Positions 25,601 to 34,487 of a DNA stretch of 58,723 nucleotides are shown here, in pieces. The stretch comes from Muribaculaceae bacterium (GTDB lineage: Bacteria > Bacteroidota > Bacteroidia > Bacteroidales > Muribaculaceae). The stretch is from the NCBI GenBank assembly GCA_029062005.1, contig JAIDQZ010000043.1, forward strand, positions 1 through 58,723, given 5' to 3'. The translations under genes and the position numbers were made by a program. The notes below the pieces were generated by a model. The model saw nothing but the letters and a program-made list of their open reading frames with translations. It was not told the origin of the DNA and did no database searches. Every line of letters begins with the position of its first letter. Position 1 is the first letter of the stretch.

Positions 25601-26543
25601 GAGTTAGTGTCAGTCCGGCTTTAGGAGTGATGGTAAAAGTGATGGCGTTGGCATCGTTGTTCTCTCCGTTGTTTCCCTCAATGGGTTGGAACTGTGAGAT
25701 AGCGTTGCCACCGTCTGTCCTGATTCCGGAGAGAAGTGTGAGGTTGGAGCCAATCGACATTTCTGCAACTGAATATACACCTTCAGCTGAGGATACGCCG
25801 GCTGTTGCTGAGTCAGAGCCGTTGTGGAGTTCCCATGTAAGGGTGGCTCCTTTGATATCCATGGATTCCTGGATATCCCCTTTCTCTGCAGAGACGGAGA
25901 TATTGCGTAGATTCCAGTTGGTCTCTCCCTCAGTGGGCAGTAGACGCACTTTCACCTGTTCTTTATTGTTGACCGAAAGCGCTACTGTCTGGTCGGTATA
26001 CTGAAACCAGACAGGGGAGGTGTTTTTTGATCCGGAGTCAAACCATGTCTGTCCTCCGTCGGTGGATACTACCATCTCCACAGGAGTCTCTGTGTTGTTG
26101 CCGGGGGCGAGGGCGTATGTGATCGTCACGTCCTTATATCCCTTTGTTGGGAAGGTCAGCTCGTAATAGGCTTTGTGGTTTTCGGGGTTAGTGAAGTCTG
26201 TAGTGACGTTTGGTGCTGTTGCGTTTTCTATGCGGAGCACCCTGGTCTGGTAGCCGTTTGTCAGTGACCAGTAGCGAGGTTCGCAATAGGCTGAGAGGGT
26301 ATAGTCGCTGGCGTTGCCGTTTGCTTCTTCCGGGAGGATGACAGGTACGCTCTCGTTAAACCATTTAGTGATATCTTCTGGCGCAAGTGAGGCATCTGGA
26401 GTGTAGAGTGTCTTCTTGTCGCCCAGATCGGTTACTTCGTAGCCGGTCTCGAAAGTCCACGAGGCAAGTGTCTCTGCAGCCGCAGGGATCTGGACTGCGA
26501 GGGCGATTGCACCCATAGCGGACAATAATGCTTTCTTGTTCAT
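22671..26543 (-). CDS. Secreted multidomain pectinesterase (CE8-like)
   Basis: 1290 residues with a signal peptide (to about 23). About 25-420: beta-rich carbohydrate-binding-like segments. About 420-570: two InlB B-type repeats ('FSYWSDAEG..', 'FTNWEDNSTT', 'NVTANF'). A further beta segment and a Big_5 Ig-like domain (about 760-850) precede the pectinesterase beta-helix (about 855-1130). Catalytic set is complete: Gln961 (QALAL), Asp984 (YQDTW), Asp1008 (GAVDFIYNSG), Arg1068 (LGRPW). The last ~40 residues (IYNINGMRI..KGVNIIRLS) look like a type 9 secretion tail, so it is probably exported to the surface. It removes methyl esters from homogalacturonan. Second gene of the esterase operon. Confidence 0.92.
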   Translation of the reverse strand: MNKKALLSAMGAIALAVQIPAAAETLASWTFETGYEVTDLGDKKTLYTPDASLAPEDITKWFNESVPVILPEEANGNASDYTLSAYCEPRYWSLTNGYQTRVLRIENATAPNVTTDFTNPENHKAYYELTFPTKGYKDVTITYALAPGNNTETPVEMVVSTDGGQTWFDSGSKNTSPVWFQYTDQTVALSVNNKEQVKVRLLPTEGETNWNLRNISVSAEKGDIQESMDIKGATLTWELHNGSDSATAGVSSAEGVYSVAEMSIGSNLTLLSGIRTDGGNAISQFQPIEGNNGENNDANAITFTITPKAGLTLTPKAWEFDACRVGTNGGKFSCSATVDGKETFLLEDQTPQLVKEAPYVGHYSIDLSKLGEITSTLELRIYIKGLANNKQYGYQNVVFSADITGELIAVPSYTFSLNSAMEGAGALSCSPAGAEFDEGTLLTVSSTENFGYHFSYWSDAEGNKVSTDNPYSFKITADTKLTANYEKNNVYALNLDLQGGANVNLVQYTPEGHVADGVHYYEEGTDVRLTTYNNRILTFTNWEDNSTTPTRDISMDGDKNVTANFAACDYIVGWDLYYDQPASERAADYKDETDNAGLLSLRNAAGNTTSWLTRGVGNGAENGKWGARIWKLLSDQNYFEISFSTIGYTDITVAAALGIQYNSYSKNEMQYSTDGSEFTTVATYELTSGWTSKEVALPADASNAQRVWVRFMPDRSSKLVGNSSDYDGLAIAEVFVLANKEAADDNTAPQALSIIPANGEEGASATGSIIVNFDEKITVGSGDATLNGERLTPRISGKSVVYNYAGLDYGTTYTFTLPAGAITDRSGNPCAELTSTFTTMERMRPAARTFDAIVAADGTGDFPTVQAAIDAAPEGRINPWLIFVKNGSYNEHIDIPASKPMLHIIGQDRDKTVILDDKLCGGANALHVSVGATAVVKSDDCFFENITIENSWGHEKQDGPQALALNTMGDRTILNNVALLSYQDTWITPSTSNYRAYVHNSFIEGAVDFIYNSGNIYIDNTTLYITRKSGGYIVAPSHGADVEWGYVFNNCTITAPGVPSETTVWLGRPWHNAPKTVFLNTRAEVTIPATGWYETMGGLPAVWADWNTTDANGNLLDLSQRRDTYYYTDSEGNRVYGKAKNFLTDEEAAEYTVKNVLTGSDNWQPTIKTESCAAPTACLLNGTIEWEPVDYAICYVVTRNDEVVDITTETCITTDANTPEGYFVQAVNEFGGLSAKAAVEYGSTTGVKTAEKDNIVEGIYNINGMRISAPTKGVNIIRLSNGSIQKMIKR

Positions 26544-26638
26544 GATTTATGATGTCAGTTATAGATAATTTAAAGATAGTGACACACCACGGTTCGTGCG
26601 TCCGGTGCTGTCAGGGATAGCGTATCCGGGTTGTGAAT

Positions 26639-28543
26639 TTACATTCTTACCTTGGAAGTGGTGAGTGTGCCGTCTGCCCGGCGTTCGCATTTGATGTAGA
26701 CTCCCCCCTCTGCCGGATTCTCAACAGCTATTCCTTGCAGTGTTAAGTAAGTAGTGCCCTCAGAGGTCCCAGCCACGTTCTCTACGCCCGAGAGGTCGGT
26801 TGCCGAAGCATATCCGTGAAATTTGATGTCGGAGAGACAGAGTGTTTTGCCGGTGGCGGTGCCATTATACCAGGGATAGAATCTCAGTCGGGCAGACTGG
26901 TTGGGCTGAAGTTTCACTACCGGCTGTATCTTACCGTCCTGCATGTTGTTGGCTGGCATTTTTGTCATGGAGAAGATGAGCTGGGCATTGGAAAAGTCAT
27001 CCTCTGTGGAATACCATACATGCAGACACATGCCGTTGCCGCCGCATCCGCAGCAGAAATAGCTGATTTCATCGATGTTTAGCTCAGTGCCTTCCGGTGC
27101 GGTGATGCCGAATTCTATGTAGCGTGTCGATACCTCGTCTATTTCTCCTTCCGGCCATTTCTCCCCTTCGATTACGTTGCGCTGGGTCTTGCGGGTTGCA
27201 TCAAATCCCGTATAGTCAGGCCATATGGTATTGGCGTTCGGATTGGAATATCTCTGCAGCTCCATGCCGTGCCATGACTCTGGTATTATGCTGACCGGAC
27301 CTTCCGTTACGCAGTTGTCATCTGATTCAAGACGCCAGTAGGCTGAGAATTCTGTTCCTCCGGTGAGTTCTACTCCAGTGACTGAAACCGGAATCTCGAT
27401 CTGCTTGTCGCCGGCTTTAATCTTGACTAAGGCTGTATTTACACCATTTTCAGCGATGGCCATTTTTGCGTAGAAACGCTGTATGAGCGTTCCTCCGTTG
27501 TAGGTCATTGTAGCGCTCTCTGTCCAGTTTTGTTGGTCGGTTGAGACAAGGACATTGCCGGTTGTGGTGATGGTCACGTTGCCGGAAGACGGAGTGAGAT
27601 CAAAGCCGCTCACCATGAATTCCCTGGTCATGGATTGTCCTTTATATCCCTGTCCGAGGTCTGCGTTGTCCGGGGTCACGGAAAGCTCGCTGCTCAGGTT
27701 GATGTATTCGCTCAGAAGCCCCTGTTCCTGACATAGCTGCACGAATCTGCGTGCTATAAGGGCTGCGCCGGTAGCACTTAGGTGGGTTGAGCCGTCGCCG
27801 TCGCCGAGGATCGAGTGGCAGTCCTGGTCGCCGTAGCTGAGGTAGAGGTCCGCTGTTGCTGAGGTGAGGTCTACATATGGTACATTCATTTCCTCTGCAA
27901 CAAGCTTCATCTGGTATGGATAGTCCATTGAATGGTCGCTGGATGCTACTTTCTGACCTGTCTTGATGCCGTCCGTGGTCACGATAGAGAAACTGTCCCC
28001 GAGGTCGTGCCTGCCGTTGCGTCTTATGGTATTGCCGTAGAAATACATGCGGCAGATGCCTCCTACGAGAATCGGGGTGCATCCTGCGTCGCGCGTTTCC
28101 TTCACATATTTGCGCAGATATTCTTTATAGGTGGTGTTGGGGCATGTGCCACGGTAGTCTGTGGCGTTTGCCTGGGCTGTTTCTCCTATGGATTTATAGT
28201 ACGACTTAACCTCGTCGCCGTCCATACCTTGAGTCTTTTCGTCATTGTGGGCAAACTGTATGAGGACAATATCACCTGCCTCCATCTGCTTCTTTACGGA
28301 AGTCCAGAACGATGCTTCTTCATAGAAGCTTTTGCTTGAGGCTCCGTTCTTACCTCGGTTGTTGACCTCGATACCCTCAAGAAATTGCTGTAGATATTGG
28401 CACCATCCTCTGGTCACGGTAGCGTTTTCGTCATAGTTTGCCATTGTGGAGTCTCCGATGGTGTGGATTTTTTTTGCAAGGGCAGGACTGAAGTCTCCTA
28501 TACTGAGGACGGCAGCTGCCATGAAAGCTGTAATTTTTTTCAT
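26639..28543 (-). CDS. Rhamnogalacturonan-acetylesterase-like SGNH hydrolase (CE12-like)
   Basis: 634 residues with a signal peptide. SGNH blocks: 'IHTIGDSTMANY' (Ser32), 'VNNRGKNGASSKSF' (Gly/Asn), 'VLIQFAHNDEK' (block III), and 'DGDGSTHLSATGAALIA' with Asp250/His254 as the Asp-His pair. The catalytic domain ends near 275; two beta-rich domains follow (about 290-390 and 400-590) and a short C-terminal tail of sorting type. It probably removes acetyl groups from pectin side or backbone sugars. First gene of the operon, 95 bases ahead of the pectinesterase gene. Confidence 0.88.
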   Translation of the reverse strand: MKKITAFMAAAVLSIGDFSPALAKKIHTIGDSTMANYDENATVTRGWCQYLQQFLEGIEVNNRGKNGASSKSFYEEASFWTSVKKQMEAGDIVLIQFAHNDEKTQGMDGDEVKSYYKSIGETAQANATDYRGTCPNTTYKEYLRKYVKETRDAGCTPILVGGICRMYFYGNTIRRNGRHDLGDSFSIVTTDGIKTGQKVASSDHSMDYPYQMKLVAEEMNVPYVDLTSATADLYLSYGDQDCHSILGDGDGSTHLSATGAALIARRFVQLCQEQGLLSEYINLSSELSVTPDNADLGQGYKGQSMTREFMVSGFDLTPSSGNVTITTTGNVLVSTDQQNWTESATMTYNGGTLIQRFYAKMAIAENGVNTALVKIKAGDKQIEIPVSVTGVELTGGTEFSAYWRLESDDNCVTEGPVSIIPESWHGMELQRYSNPNANTIWPDYTGFDATRKTQRNVIEGEKWPEGEIDEVSTRYIEFGITAPEGTELNIDEISYFCCGCGGNGMCLHVWYSTEDDFSNAQLIFSMTKMPANNMQDGKIQPVVKLQPNQSARLRFYPWYNGTATGKTLCLSDIKFHGYASATDLSGVENVAGTSEGTTYLTLQGIAVENPAEGGVYIKCERRADGTLTTSKVRM

Positions 28544-28598
28544 GAGTCAGTTTAGATTGATTTTGAATTTGTCGGTGAAGTCTAAATAACTTCGGCTA

Positions 28599-28606
28599 CA
28601 AAATTA
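28599..28606 (-). promoter_or_regulatory. Promoter of the pectin esterase operon
   Basis: Minus strand TAATTTTG at 28606-28599, leader of about 50 bases. The -33 box is poor (TTTTA near 28631), which suits an activator-dependent promoter. Confidence 0.6.
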
Positions 28607-28627
28607 TCTTGTTTGTCCCGTTTCTAT

Positions 28628-28657
28628 GGGTAAAATCGAGTAAAACAAGGGTAAAAT
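28628..28657. promoter_or_regulatory. Phased GxGTAAAA operator candidate
   Basis: GGGTAAAAT 28628-28636, GAGTAAAAC 28638-28646, GGGTAAAAT 28649-28657: spacing 10 and 11 bases; an inverted TTACCC follows at about 28676. The array begins 21 bases upstream of the -7 element, the position of class II activator sites, and the AraC-type regulator gene is the next gene upstream. Paired sites about 21 bp apart are typical for AraC-family dimers. Confidence 0.6.
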
Positions 28658-28709
28658 AGCCTCAATAATATCAGAATTACCCAAAATCATCTAAATTGCA
28701 TAAGTTTTT

Positions 28710-31499
28710 TCAGTTCTTCAGCTTGTCGGTTTGTTCTGTACGGAAATTACCAGGACTCATCCCGAAGGCAGCCTTGAAGCACTTCCCGAAATAGTTCATA
28801 TCGGAGAATCCGCAGTCAAAAGCAATAGCCTTGATGGAGAGGGAGGTCTCTTTAAGCATGATTTTAGACTTCGAGAGTCTTGTCGTTTTGAGGAAGTCGG
28901 CAGGTGTCACTCCCATAAGCGATTTCATTTTCTTCGTCAGGCTGCTCTTGCTCATGGCTAAAGCCGTTGCCATGTCATCGACAGTGATGGTGCTGTCGGA
29001 GAAGTTCCGGTCTATGAAATCCGAAATTCTTGATATCAGTATCTTATCCTCTTCCGGTATCTCAACATTGATTTTTGATGCCGGTTCTGTAGCCTGTTGT
29101 GATTCATTGTGAGGTTCCGGCTCTTTATTGGTTCGGCTTTCATACTCGGCTGACGTTCGTGCTTCAAGCAGACTGAGATAGTCTTCGAGAATCTCGCGTT
29201 GTTTGCGTTTGATATTGCGCATGTAGAGCCATATCCATACAGCTCCGGCTATTATGCAGAGAGTCGCAAGTGCATATAGCAATTTCGCCCACCCTGTTTC
29301 AAGGAAAGTCGGCTTCACGTCAATGGTGATGGTGCATTCATTGTCTGTCCATCGCCCCATTAGGTCGGTAGATCTTACACTGACACGGTGTATTCCCGGT
29401 TCAAGCTTGGAAAAAGTGAGTGTTCGCAGCGATCCTACACCTATCCACTCCTTGTCATCATCGATTCGGTATGAATATCGGATCGTTTCGGTGTCTGAAT
29501 AGCACAATGCAGAAAATGTCAGGGTCATTGTCCTCTCGTCTGACTTGAGTGTTATAGTATCCGTAAGCGGGCTCAAAGCTATTGTCGGACCACCTTCAAT
29601 ATTGTATGATGTGAATTTGATGGGAAAAGATTTGTCTTGGGTGGTATCTTTCAGTTCGGCTGTCACAGCGCCCTCGCTGAGTCCGATCAGCCATCTGCCG
29701 TCAGATAGAAGTAACGGATTGACCTCTTTGAAGACAAGATCCTTATTCCAGAAAGTATGACCGAGCACTTCGGTATGTCTTTCATCATTCGGATCAATCA
29801 AAATTATATCCCTTCTGCCTATTACGATAAGGCGTCCGTCTGGCATCTCGCTTAGGGCGAGTGTTGTCTCAGTCATAGCCGGAAGATCTGTGTTACTGCC
29901 CGAAAATTCCCATTTTTTGCTTATGTCTGTCGTGAGTGGGGTGGTCAGTATGTTGAGACCATCGCTTTCGGTAGCCACATAAAGTCTACCGTCACTCCCC
30001 GCTATTGCGTCCATAGTGGCTATGTTGCCAAGTGAATGATTGTTGCCAGGCTCTGATCGATGAAGGGTAAATGTGATTTTATCTGCATGCGGATTGAGTG
30101 GCATTGGAAAACTCAGAAGCCCTTCCGTTGTTGTCGCTACGATCAGGGAATCTCCAATGATACGCAGTCGTCTTGCCTTGTTCGCTTCTTGAGGATATTG
30201 TTTTTGCTCATTTAGCGAAATTATCTGTGGATTTTTGCTCGACGGGTTGTCTATCACCTCGATGCCGTTGCCCATGGAAGCCAGCCAAAGTCTGCCTCTT
30301 CTGTCAAAAGTCATGTCGTAATAATTGTCGTATTGGCTGGAAGGGTCATCATATTGTGTGAGGTTCATTGAAGATCTTGTGAAGTGATCGACGGCATATC
30401 CGTTTCCTTCCTGGCGTGGAGTAAGCCTGAAGAGTCCATCCGGCTTTGATCCCAGCCATATCTGTCCGTCCGGTCCGCTCGCCATTGAGTATATCGGGGA
30501 GCCGAATCGGATTGCCGCCAGCGTCAGATTGCCATCCGGATTCAAATAATAAGTATCGGCATCCGTTCCGTCACAGACATTCACATATTCTGAATCGCTC
30601 CATGACAACCATATTCTTTGCTTGCTGTCCGTCATTGAAGCGCGCAGTTGGGATGGTTCCGGAGGGGTGATATAGGTTAGGGGCGAGGTCCCCAAGGCTA
30701 TCCTGTGGATTCCTCTGTTGCTTGTCATCCAAACGTTGCCCTGGTCATCCTCGCAACTGTATTTTATAGCACTGCCTCCTGTGTCGACTATAGATATGAC
30801 CTTGAAGGTGTCGTTCGGTTGCGAGCCGGTCATTATTCTTCCATCTTTTGTAATGCACCAGATATTGCCCCGTTCATCTTTTTTGGAATATGCCGCATCT
30901 TTCCTTGAGAATGATGGTGGAAGTGGAGTCTTGAAGAATGAGGCGCTTTTGAGCTTGATAGGAGTATCTTTTGCCAAGACACTGAGTGCTGTGATAGGAT
31001 CGGCGGACTCAGAGAGCTTGTGTGCGTCAAATGTCAGATATCTGCCATCGGAAGTATTGAGCGCCATATTGCCTCCGGGTGTTTCTCTGATGGAATTTTC
31101 GATCTTTATTTTTTCACCTAAAAAATCTTCTATCCGGGAGTGCAGGTCATGGAAGTCATATGTATCAACATCGAAAAGCACTATATTATCGTCTATACGG
31201 CACCACATTTTCCTATCCGGACCCATCTTGATGTCGCGGAAACGTGAAGAGTATTTTATTACCTCATTGTCTGAGTCCGGACGGATCTGTCTGAACTCAT
31301 ATCCGTCGAATCGGTAAAGTCCGTTCCAGGTAGCGATCCATATGAAGCCGTTGTGGTCCTGCACTACTCTTGACCCTGTTGAAGAAGGCACACCGTCTTT
31401 ATATCCATAAGTGGTCACATTGCAATAAGGTTCCGCCGGCATAAGCGGCAGCCAACACATCAAAACAACAAGCCCGACAAAAAACCGATACATAGACAT
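28710..31499 (-). CDS. HTCS-like transmembrane AraC-type regulator
   Basis: 929 residues from ATG 31499; the longer frame from 31535 starts upstream of the promoter and is unlikely. Signal peptide, then a two-propeller periplasmic sensor of Reg_prop repeats ('GFIWIATWNGLYRFDGYEF', 'GQIWLGSKPDGLFRL', 'GRLWLASMGNGIEVI'), a Y_Y_Y domain (about 650-730), one membrane helix (about 740-760), a short linker, and an AraC HTH pair (about 820-925, 'ITVDDMATALAMSKSSL', 'IAFDCGFSDMNYFGKCFK'). Hybrid two-component sensors have a kinase and receiver between helix and HTH; here both are absent, so it should act as a one-component membrane-tethered regulator. Likely target: the adjacent pectin esterase operon. 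Confidence 0.88.
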   Translation of the reverse strand: MSMYRFFVGLVVLMCWLPLMPAEPYCNVTTYGYKDGVPSSTGSRVVQDHNGFIWIATWNGLYRFDGYEFRQIRPDSDNEVIKYSSRFRDIKMGPDRKMWCRIDDNIVLFDVDTYDFHDLHSRIEDFLGEKIKIENSIRETPGGNMALNTSDGRYLTFDAHKLSESADPITALSVLAKDTPIKLKSASFFKTPLPPSFSRKDAAYSKKDERGNIWCITKDGRIMTGSQPNDTFKVISIVDTGGSAIKYSCEDDQGNVWMTSNRGIHRIALGTSPLTYITPPEPSQLRASMTDSKQRIWLSWSDSEYVNVCDGTDADTYYLNPDGNLTLAAIRFGSPIYSMASGPDGQIWLGSKPDGLFRLTPRQEGNGYAVDHFTRSSMNLTQYDDPSSQYDNYYDMTFDRRGRLWLASMGNGIEVIDNPSSKNPQIISLNEQKQYPQEANKARRLRIIGDSLIVATTTEGLLSFPMPLNPHADKITFTLHRSEPGNNHSLGNIATMDAIAGSDGRLYVATESDGLNILTTPLTTDISKKWEFSGSNTDLPAMTETTLALSEMPDGRLIVIGRRDIILIDPNDERHTEVLGHTFWNKDLVFKEVNPLLLSDGRWLIGLSEGAVTAELKDTTQDKSFPIKFTSYNIEGGPTIALSPLTDTITLKSDERTMTLTFSALCYSDTETIRYSYRIDDDKEWIGVGSLRTLTFSKLEPGIHRVSVRSTDLMGRWTDNECTITIDVKPTFLETGWAKLLYALATLCIIAGAVWIWLYMRNIKRKQREILEDYLSLLEARTSAEYESRTNKEPEPHNESQQATEPASKINVEIPEEDKILISRISDFIDRNFSDSTITVDDMATALAMSKSSLTKKMKSLMGVTPADFLKTTRLSKSKIMLKETSLSIKAIAFDCGFSDMNYFGKCFKAAFGMSPGNFRTEQTDKLKN

Positions 31500-31523
31500 C
31501 CCAGATATTTCATGTTCACCTCG

Positions 31524-31555
31524 CAAAAATAACAATTTCCCCCCTCTTCTCCAAA
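31524..31555 (-). promoter_or_regulatory. Promoter of the HTCS-like gene
   Basis: Minus strand TTTG (31555-31552), 20 bases, TATTTTTG (31531-31524). It decides the start codon at 31499 (or 31493) for the gene. Confidence 0.7.
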
Positions 31556-31715
31556 TCCGCTCCCCAAATTCTCACTCCTGTCTTTCCCCCTTCCTCCACA
31601 TCGACCTCGACATCCTCTTTACATCGAAGCAATCCTGATCAATCCCATCCGATTCTTCACGCATCCGCTACGCCGCGCCGCGCTCCATTATATGAATTAA
31701 CCGCAATAAATTCAG

Positions 31716-31762
31716 GGCATACTTCCAGATGTTTTCCCTATACTTGGAGTATGCCTTTTTTT
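31716..31762 (+). terminator. Orphan rightward terminator before pheT
   Basis: GGCATACT (31716-31723) with AGTATGCC (31748-31755), partly extended by CCA/TGG, then seven T. No plus-strand gene ends here, and the pheT promoter lies after it. The remaining bases of 31556-31932 hold a C-rich spacer, the pheT promoter and its leader. Confidence 0.65.
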
Positions 31763-31833
31763 ATGACCATACCACAGTTCGATATCTACTGATCGTGCTT
31801 AACAGGCAGCTTAGGCTTAAAAACAAAATTCTA

Positions 31834-31865
31834 TTTGCATATTAGCCGATTATTTTGTACTTTTG
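31834..31865 (+). promoter_or_regulatory. pheT promoter
   Basis: TTTG 31834-31837, 20 bases, TACTTTTG 31858-31865; leader of about 63 bases. Confidence 0.65.
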
Positions 31866-31932
31866 CAAGTTGAAAGGGAAAGATCGGATAAAATCCCTTC
31901 TTTTAGCCCCGAATTCAGATAACTATACCTTT

Positions 31933-34428
31933 ATGGATATATCATATAAATGGCTTAAACGCTATATCGATTTCAATGAGTCGCCCAAAGAACTGGCGGC
32001 TGTGTTCACTTCCACCGGTCTGGAGTGCGACCAGATAGAAGAAGTGGAATCTATTCGTGGAGGACTCCGCGGTCTCAAGATAGGAAAGATCCTTACCTGC
32101 GTGCCTCACCCTGATTCCGATCATATGCATGTGACTACTGTCGACATAGGCGGTGACGCTCCTCTTCAGATCGTTTGCGGCGCTCCCAATGTGGCTGCCG
32201 GTCAGACTGTTGTGGTAGCGACTATCGGCACTGTCCTTTATGACGGTGACAAGGAATTTACAATCAAGAAAGGTAAACTCAGAGGAGTTGAGTCTTACGG
32301 TATGATCTGTGCGGAAGATGAAATTGGTCTCGGTAATGATCATGCCGGAATAATGGTGCTTCCGGATGATATACCCGCCGGAACAGAAGCCGCAGCTTAC
32401 TTCAACGTAGAAAGTGATTTCCGTCTTGAAGTTGAATTGACTCCAAACCGTGTTGATGCTGCAAGCCATTACGGATGTGCCCGTGACCTGAAGGCGTACC
32501 AATGGGCACAGATACTTGAGAAAGGTGATGGCGCTAATGTCGGTATGCCGGTCATCAGTCTGCCGGATGTGTCATCGTTCTCTATCGACAGAACCGATGG
32601 CGCAGTCAAAGTGCAGGTGGAAGATTCTAAACTTTGTCCACGCTATTGTGGTGTGACTATCCGCGGTGTAAAGGTGAATGAATCTCCTGAATGGCTGAAG
32701 AATCTCCTTGTGGCGGCAGGACAGCGCCCGATTAATTCAATAGTGGATATCACCAACTTCGTGCTGCTCGGTATAGGTCAGCCTCTTCATTGCTTTGATC
32801 TTGCAAAGGTGGCAGGTGAAAAAATCGTGGTCCGCACATGCCCGACAGGAACAAAATTCACTACTCTCGATGAAGTTGAGCATACCCTCGACGAAAAGGA
32901 CCTTATGATATGCGATGCAGAAAAGCCAATGTGTATAGCAGGCGTTTTCGGAGGTCTTGACTCCGGTGTTACGGAAGCCACTACAGATGTGTTTATCGAA
33001 AGTGCCTACTTCAATCCGACCTCTATCCGCCGTTCGGCACGTCGTCATGGTCTTAGCACGGATGCATCGTTCCGCTACGAACGCGGAACGGATCCTAATA
33101 TATGCGATTATGCCGCTAAACTTGCGGCTGTACTTATTCGCGAGATAGCAGGCGGTGAGATATGCGGTGGAGTCGTCGATATATATCCGGATCCGGTCCT
33201 GCCGGTGGAGATGAATTTCTCGTTGAAATACTGTTGCGGCTTGATAGGAAAGCAGATCCCGCGGCATATCATCATAGGTATTCTGAGAGCTCTTGAATTC
33301 GAGGTGAAAGAGACATCTGATGATGACGTTCTCTCAATTAAGGTGCCGACATACAGGGTGGATGTCACCCGTCCTTGCGATGTGGTGGAGGAAATCCTGC
33401 GTATATATGGCTACAACAATGTGGAATTCGGAACTGAAATGCATGCCAACCTGTCAAAACGCACTGCCGTGGATGAGGCTTACACTCTACAGCAAGTGAT
33501 AAGCAACGATCTTTCCGGGCAGGGATTCCGCGAGATTATGAATAATTCACTTTCAGCTGTCAAATACTACGACGGAAACAACGATTTCCCACTTGAAAAC
33601 GCAGTGAAGGTGATGAATCCTCTCAGCAATGACCTTGGTGTGATGCGTCAGACGCTCCTGTATGGTGGTCTCGAAAGTATAGCGCATAATGTAAACCGCA
33701 AGTCCACAGATCTGAAATTTTATGAGTTCGGCAATGTCTATACGTTTGATCCTGCCAAGGAAAAGACCGAAGATAAACCTCTCGCTCAGTATTCAGAGCA
33801 TATGGAACTCGCAATATGGATGACCGGTGACATTCAGGGCTCATCCTGGAATCGTAAGGCGGTCGAGACTACGGTATTCGACCTTAAAGCAACGGTCTTC
33901 AATATCCTCACAAAGACCGGAGTCGCACTTTCCGGACTAAAGATAACACAGTCTACTGATGAAACTTTCAGCGCCAAGCTTGAGATAACTCATCGCAGTG
34001 GCAAGGCTTTGGCTGTGCTCGGCATTCTGAGTCGTAAAGCCTTGAAGAGTCTTGATATTGATCAGGAGGTGTGCTACGCCTCTATCAATTGGGACTATCT
34101 CTGCAAGCTCTCTGCCAAATTCCAGACTGCCTATTCACCACTTGAAAAGACACAGCCGGTAAGACGTGACCTCGCGCTCCTGCTTGACTCTGCGACTCCA
34201 TTCGATGCTGTGGAGACATGTGCACGCAAGGCAGGTGGAAAGCTGCTCAGGGATATCAGGCTGTTTGATGTCTATGAAGGCAAGAATCTGCCTGAGGGCA
34301 AGAAATCATATGCAGTGTCATTCACGATTCAGGATCCTGAAAATACGCTTAAGGACAAACAGATCGACAGCGTAATGGATAAGATAATCAAGAGTCTGCA
34401 GCAACAGCTCGGAGCATCCCTCCGTTGA
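31933..34428 (+). CDS. pheT: Phenylalanine-tRNA ligase beta subunit
   Basis: 831 residues from ATG 31933 ('MDISYKWLKRYIDF'); the frame opens earlier but overlaps the promoter. Domains in order: EMAP-type tRNA-binding OB fold (about 40-155, 'ILTCVPHPDSDHMHVTTVDI'), B3/B4 editing domain ('DITNFVLLGIGQPLHCFDLA'), B5, catalytic-like core ('VMNPLSNDLGVMRQTLLYGG'), and a C-terminal FDX-ACB anticodon-binding domain ('PVRRDLALLLD'). It works with PheS, not present in this window. yebC follows after 59 bases. Confidence 0.97.
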   Translation: MDISYKWLKRYIDFNESPKELAAVFTSTGLECDQIEEVESIRGGLRGLKIGKILTCVPHPDSDHMHVTTVDIGGDAPLQIVCGAPNVAAGQTVVVATIGTVLYDGDKEFTIKKGKLRGVESYGMICAEDEIGLGNDHAGIMVLPDDIPAGTEAAAYFNVESDFRLEVELTPNRVDAASHYGCARDLKAYQWAQILEKGDGANVGMPVISLPDVSSFSIDRTDGAVKVQVEDSKLCPRYCGVTIRGVKVNESPEWLKNLLVAAGQRPINSIVDITNFVLLGIGQPLHCFDLAKVAGEKIVVRTCPTGTKFTTLDEVEHTLDEKDLMICDAEKPMCIAGVFGGLDSGVTEATTDVFIESAYFNPTSIRRSARRHGLSTDASFRYERGTDPNICDYAAKLAAVLIREIAGGEICGGVVDIYPDPVLPVEMNFSLKYCCGLIGKQIPRHIIIGILRALEFEVKETSDDDVLSIKVPTYRVDVTRPCDVVEEILRIYGYNNVEFGTEMHANLSKRTAVDEAYTLQQVISNDLSGQGFREIMNNSLSAVKYYDGNNDFPLENAVKVMNPLSNDLGVMRQTLLYGGLESIAHNVNRKSTDLKFYEFGNVYTFDPAKEKTEDKPLAQYSEHMELAIWMTGDIQGSSWNRKAVETTVFDLKATVFNILTKTGVALSGLKITQSTDETFSAKLEITHRSGKALAVLGILSRKALKSLDIDQEVCYASINWDYLCKLSAKFQTAYSPLEKTQPVRRDLALLLDSATPFDAVETCARKAGGKLLRDIRLFDVYEGKNLPEGKKSYAVSFTIQDPENTLKDKQIDSVMDKIIKSLQQQLGASLR

Positions 34429-34487
34429 GTATTACTAACTCAAAAAAACACAACCTCACAACTCAACAACTCAACAACCAACAAAAT

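Noticed and set aside
31855-31932. Upstream extension of pheT
   Set aside because: It overlaps the pheT -7 box and MDISYKWL is the family N-terminus.
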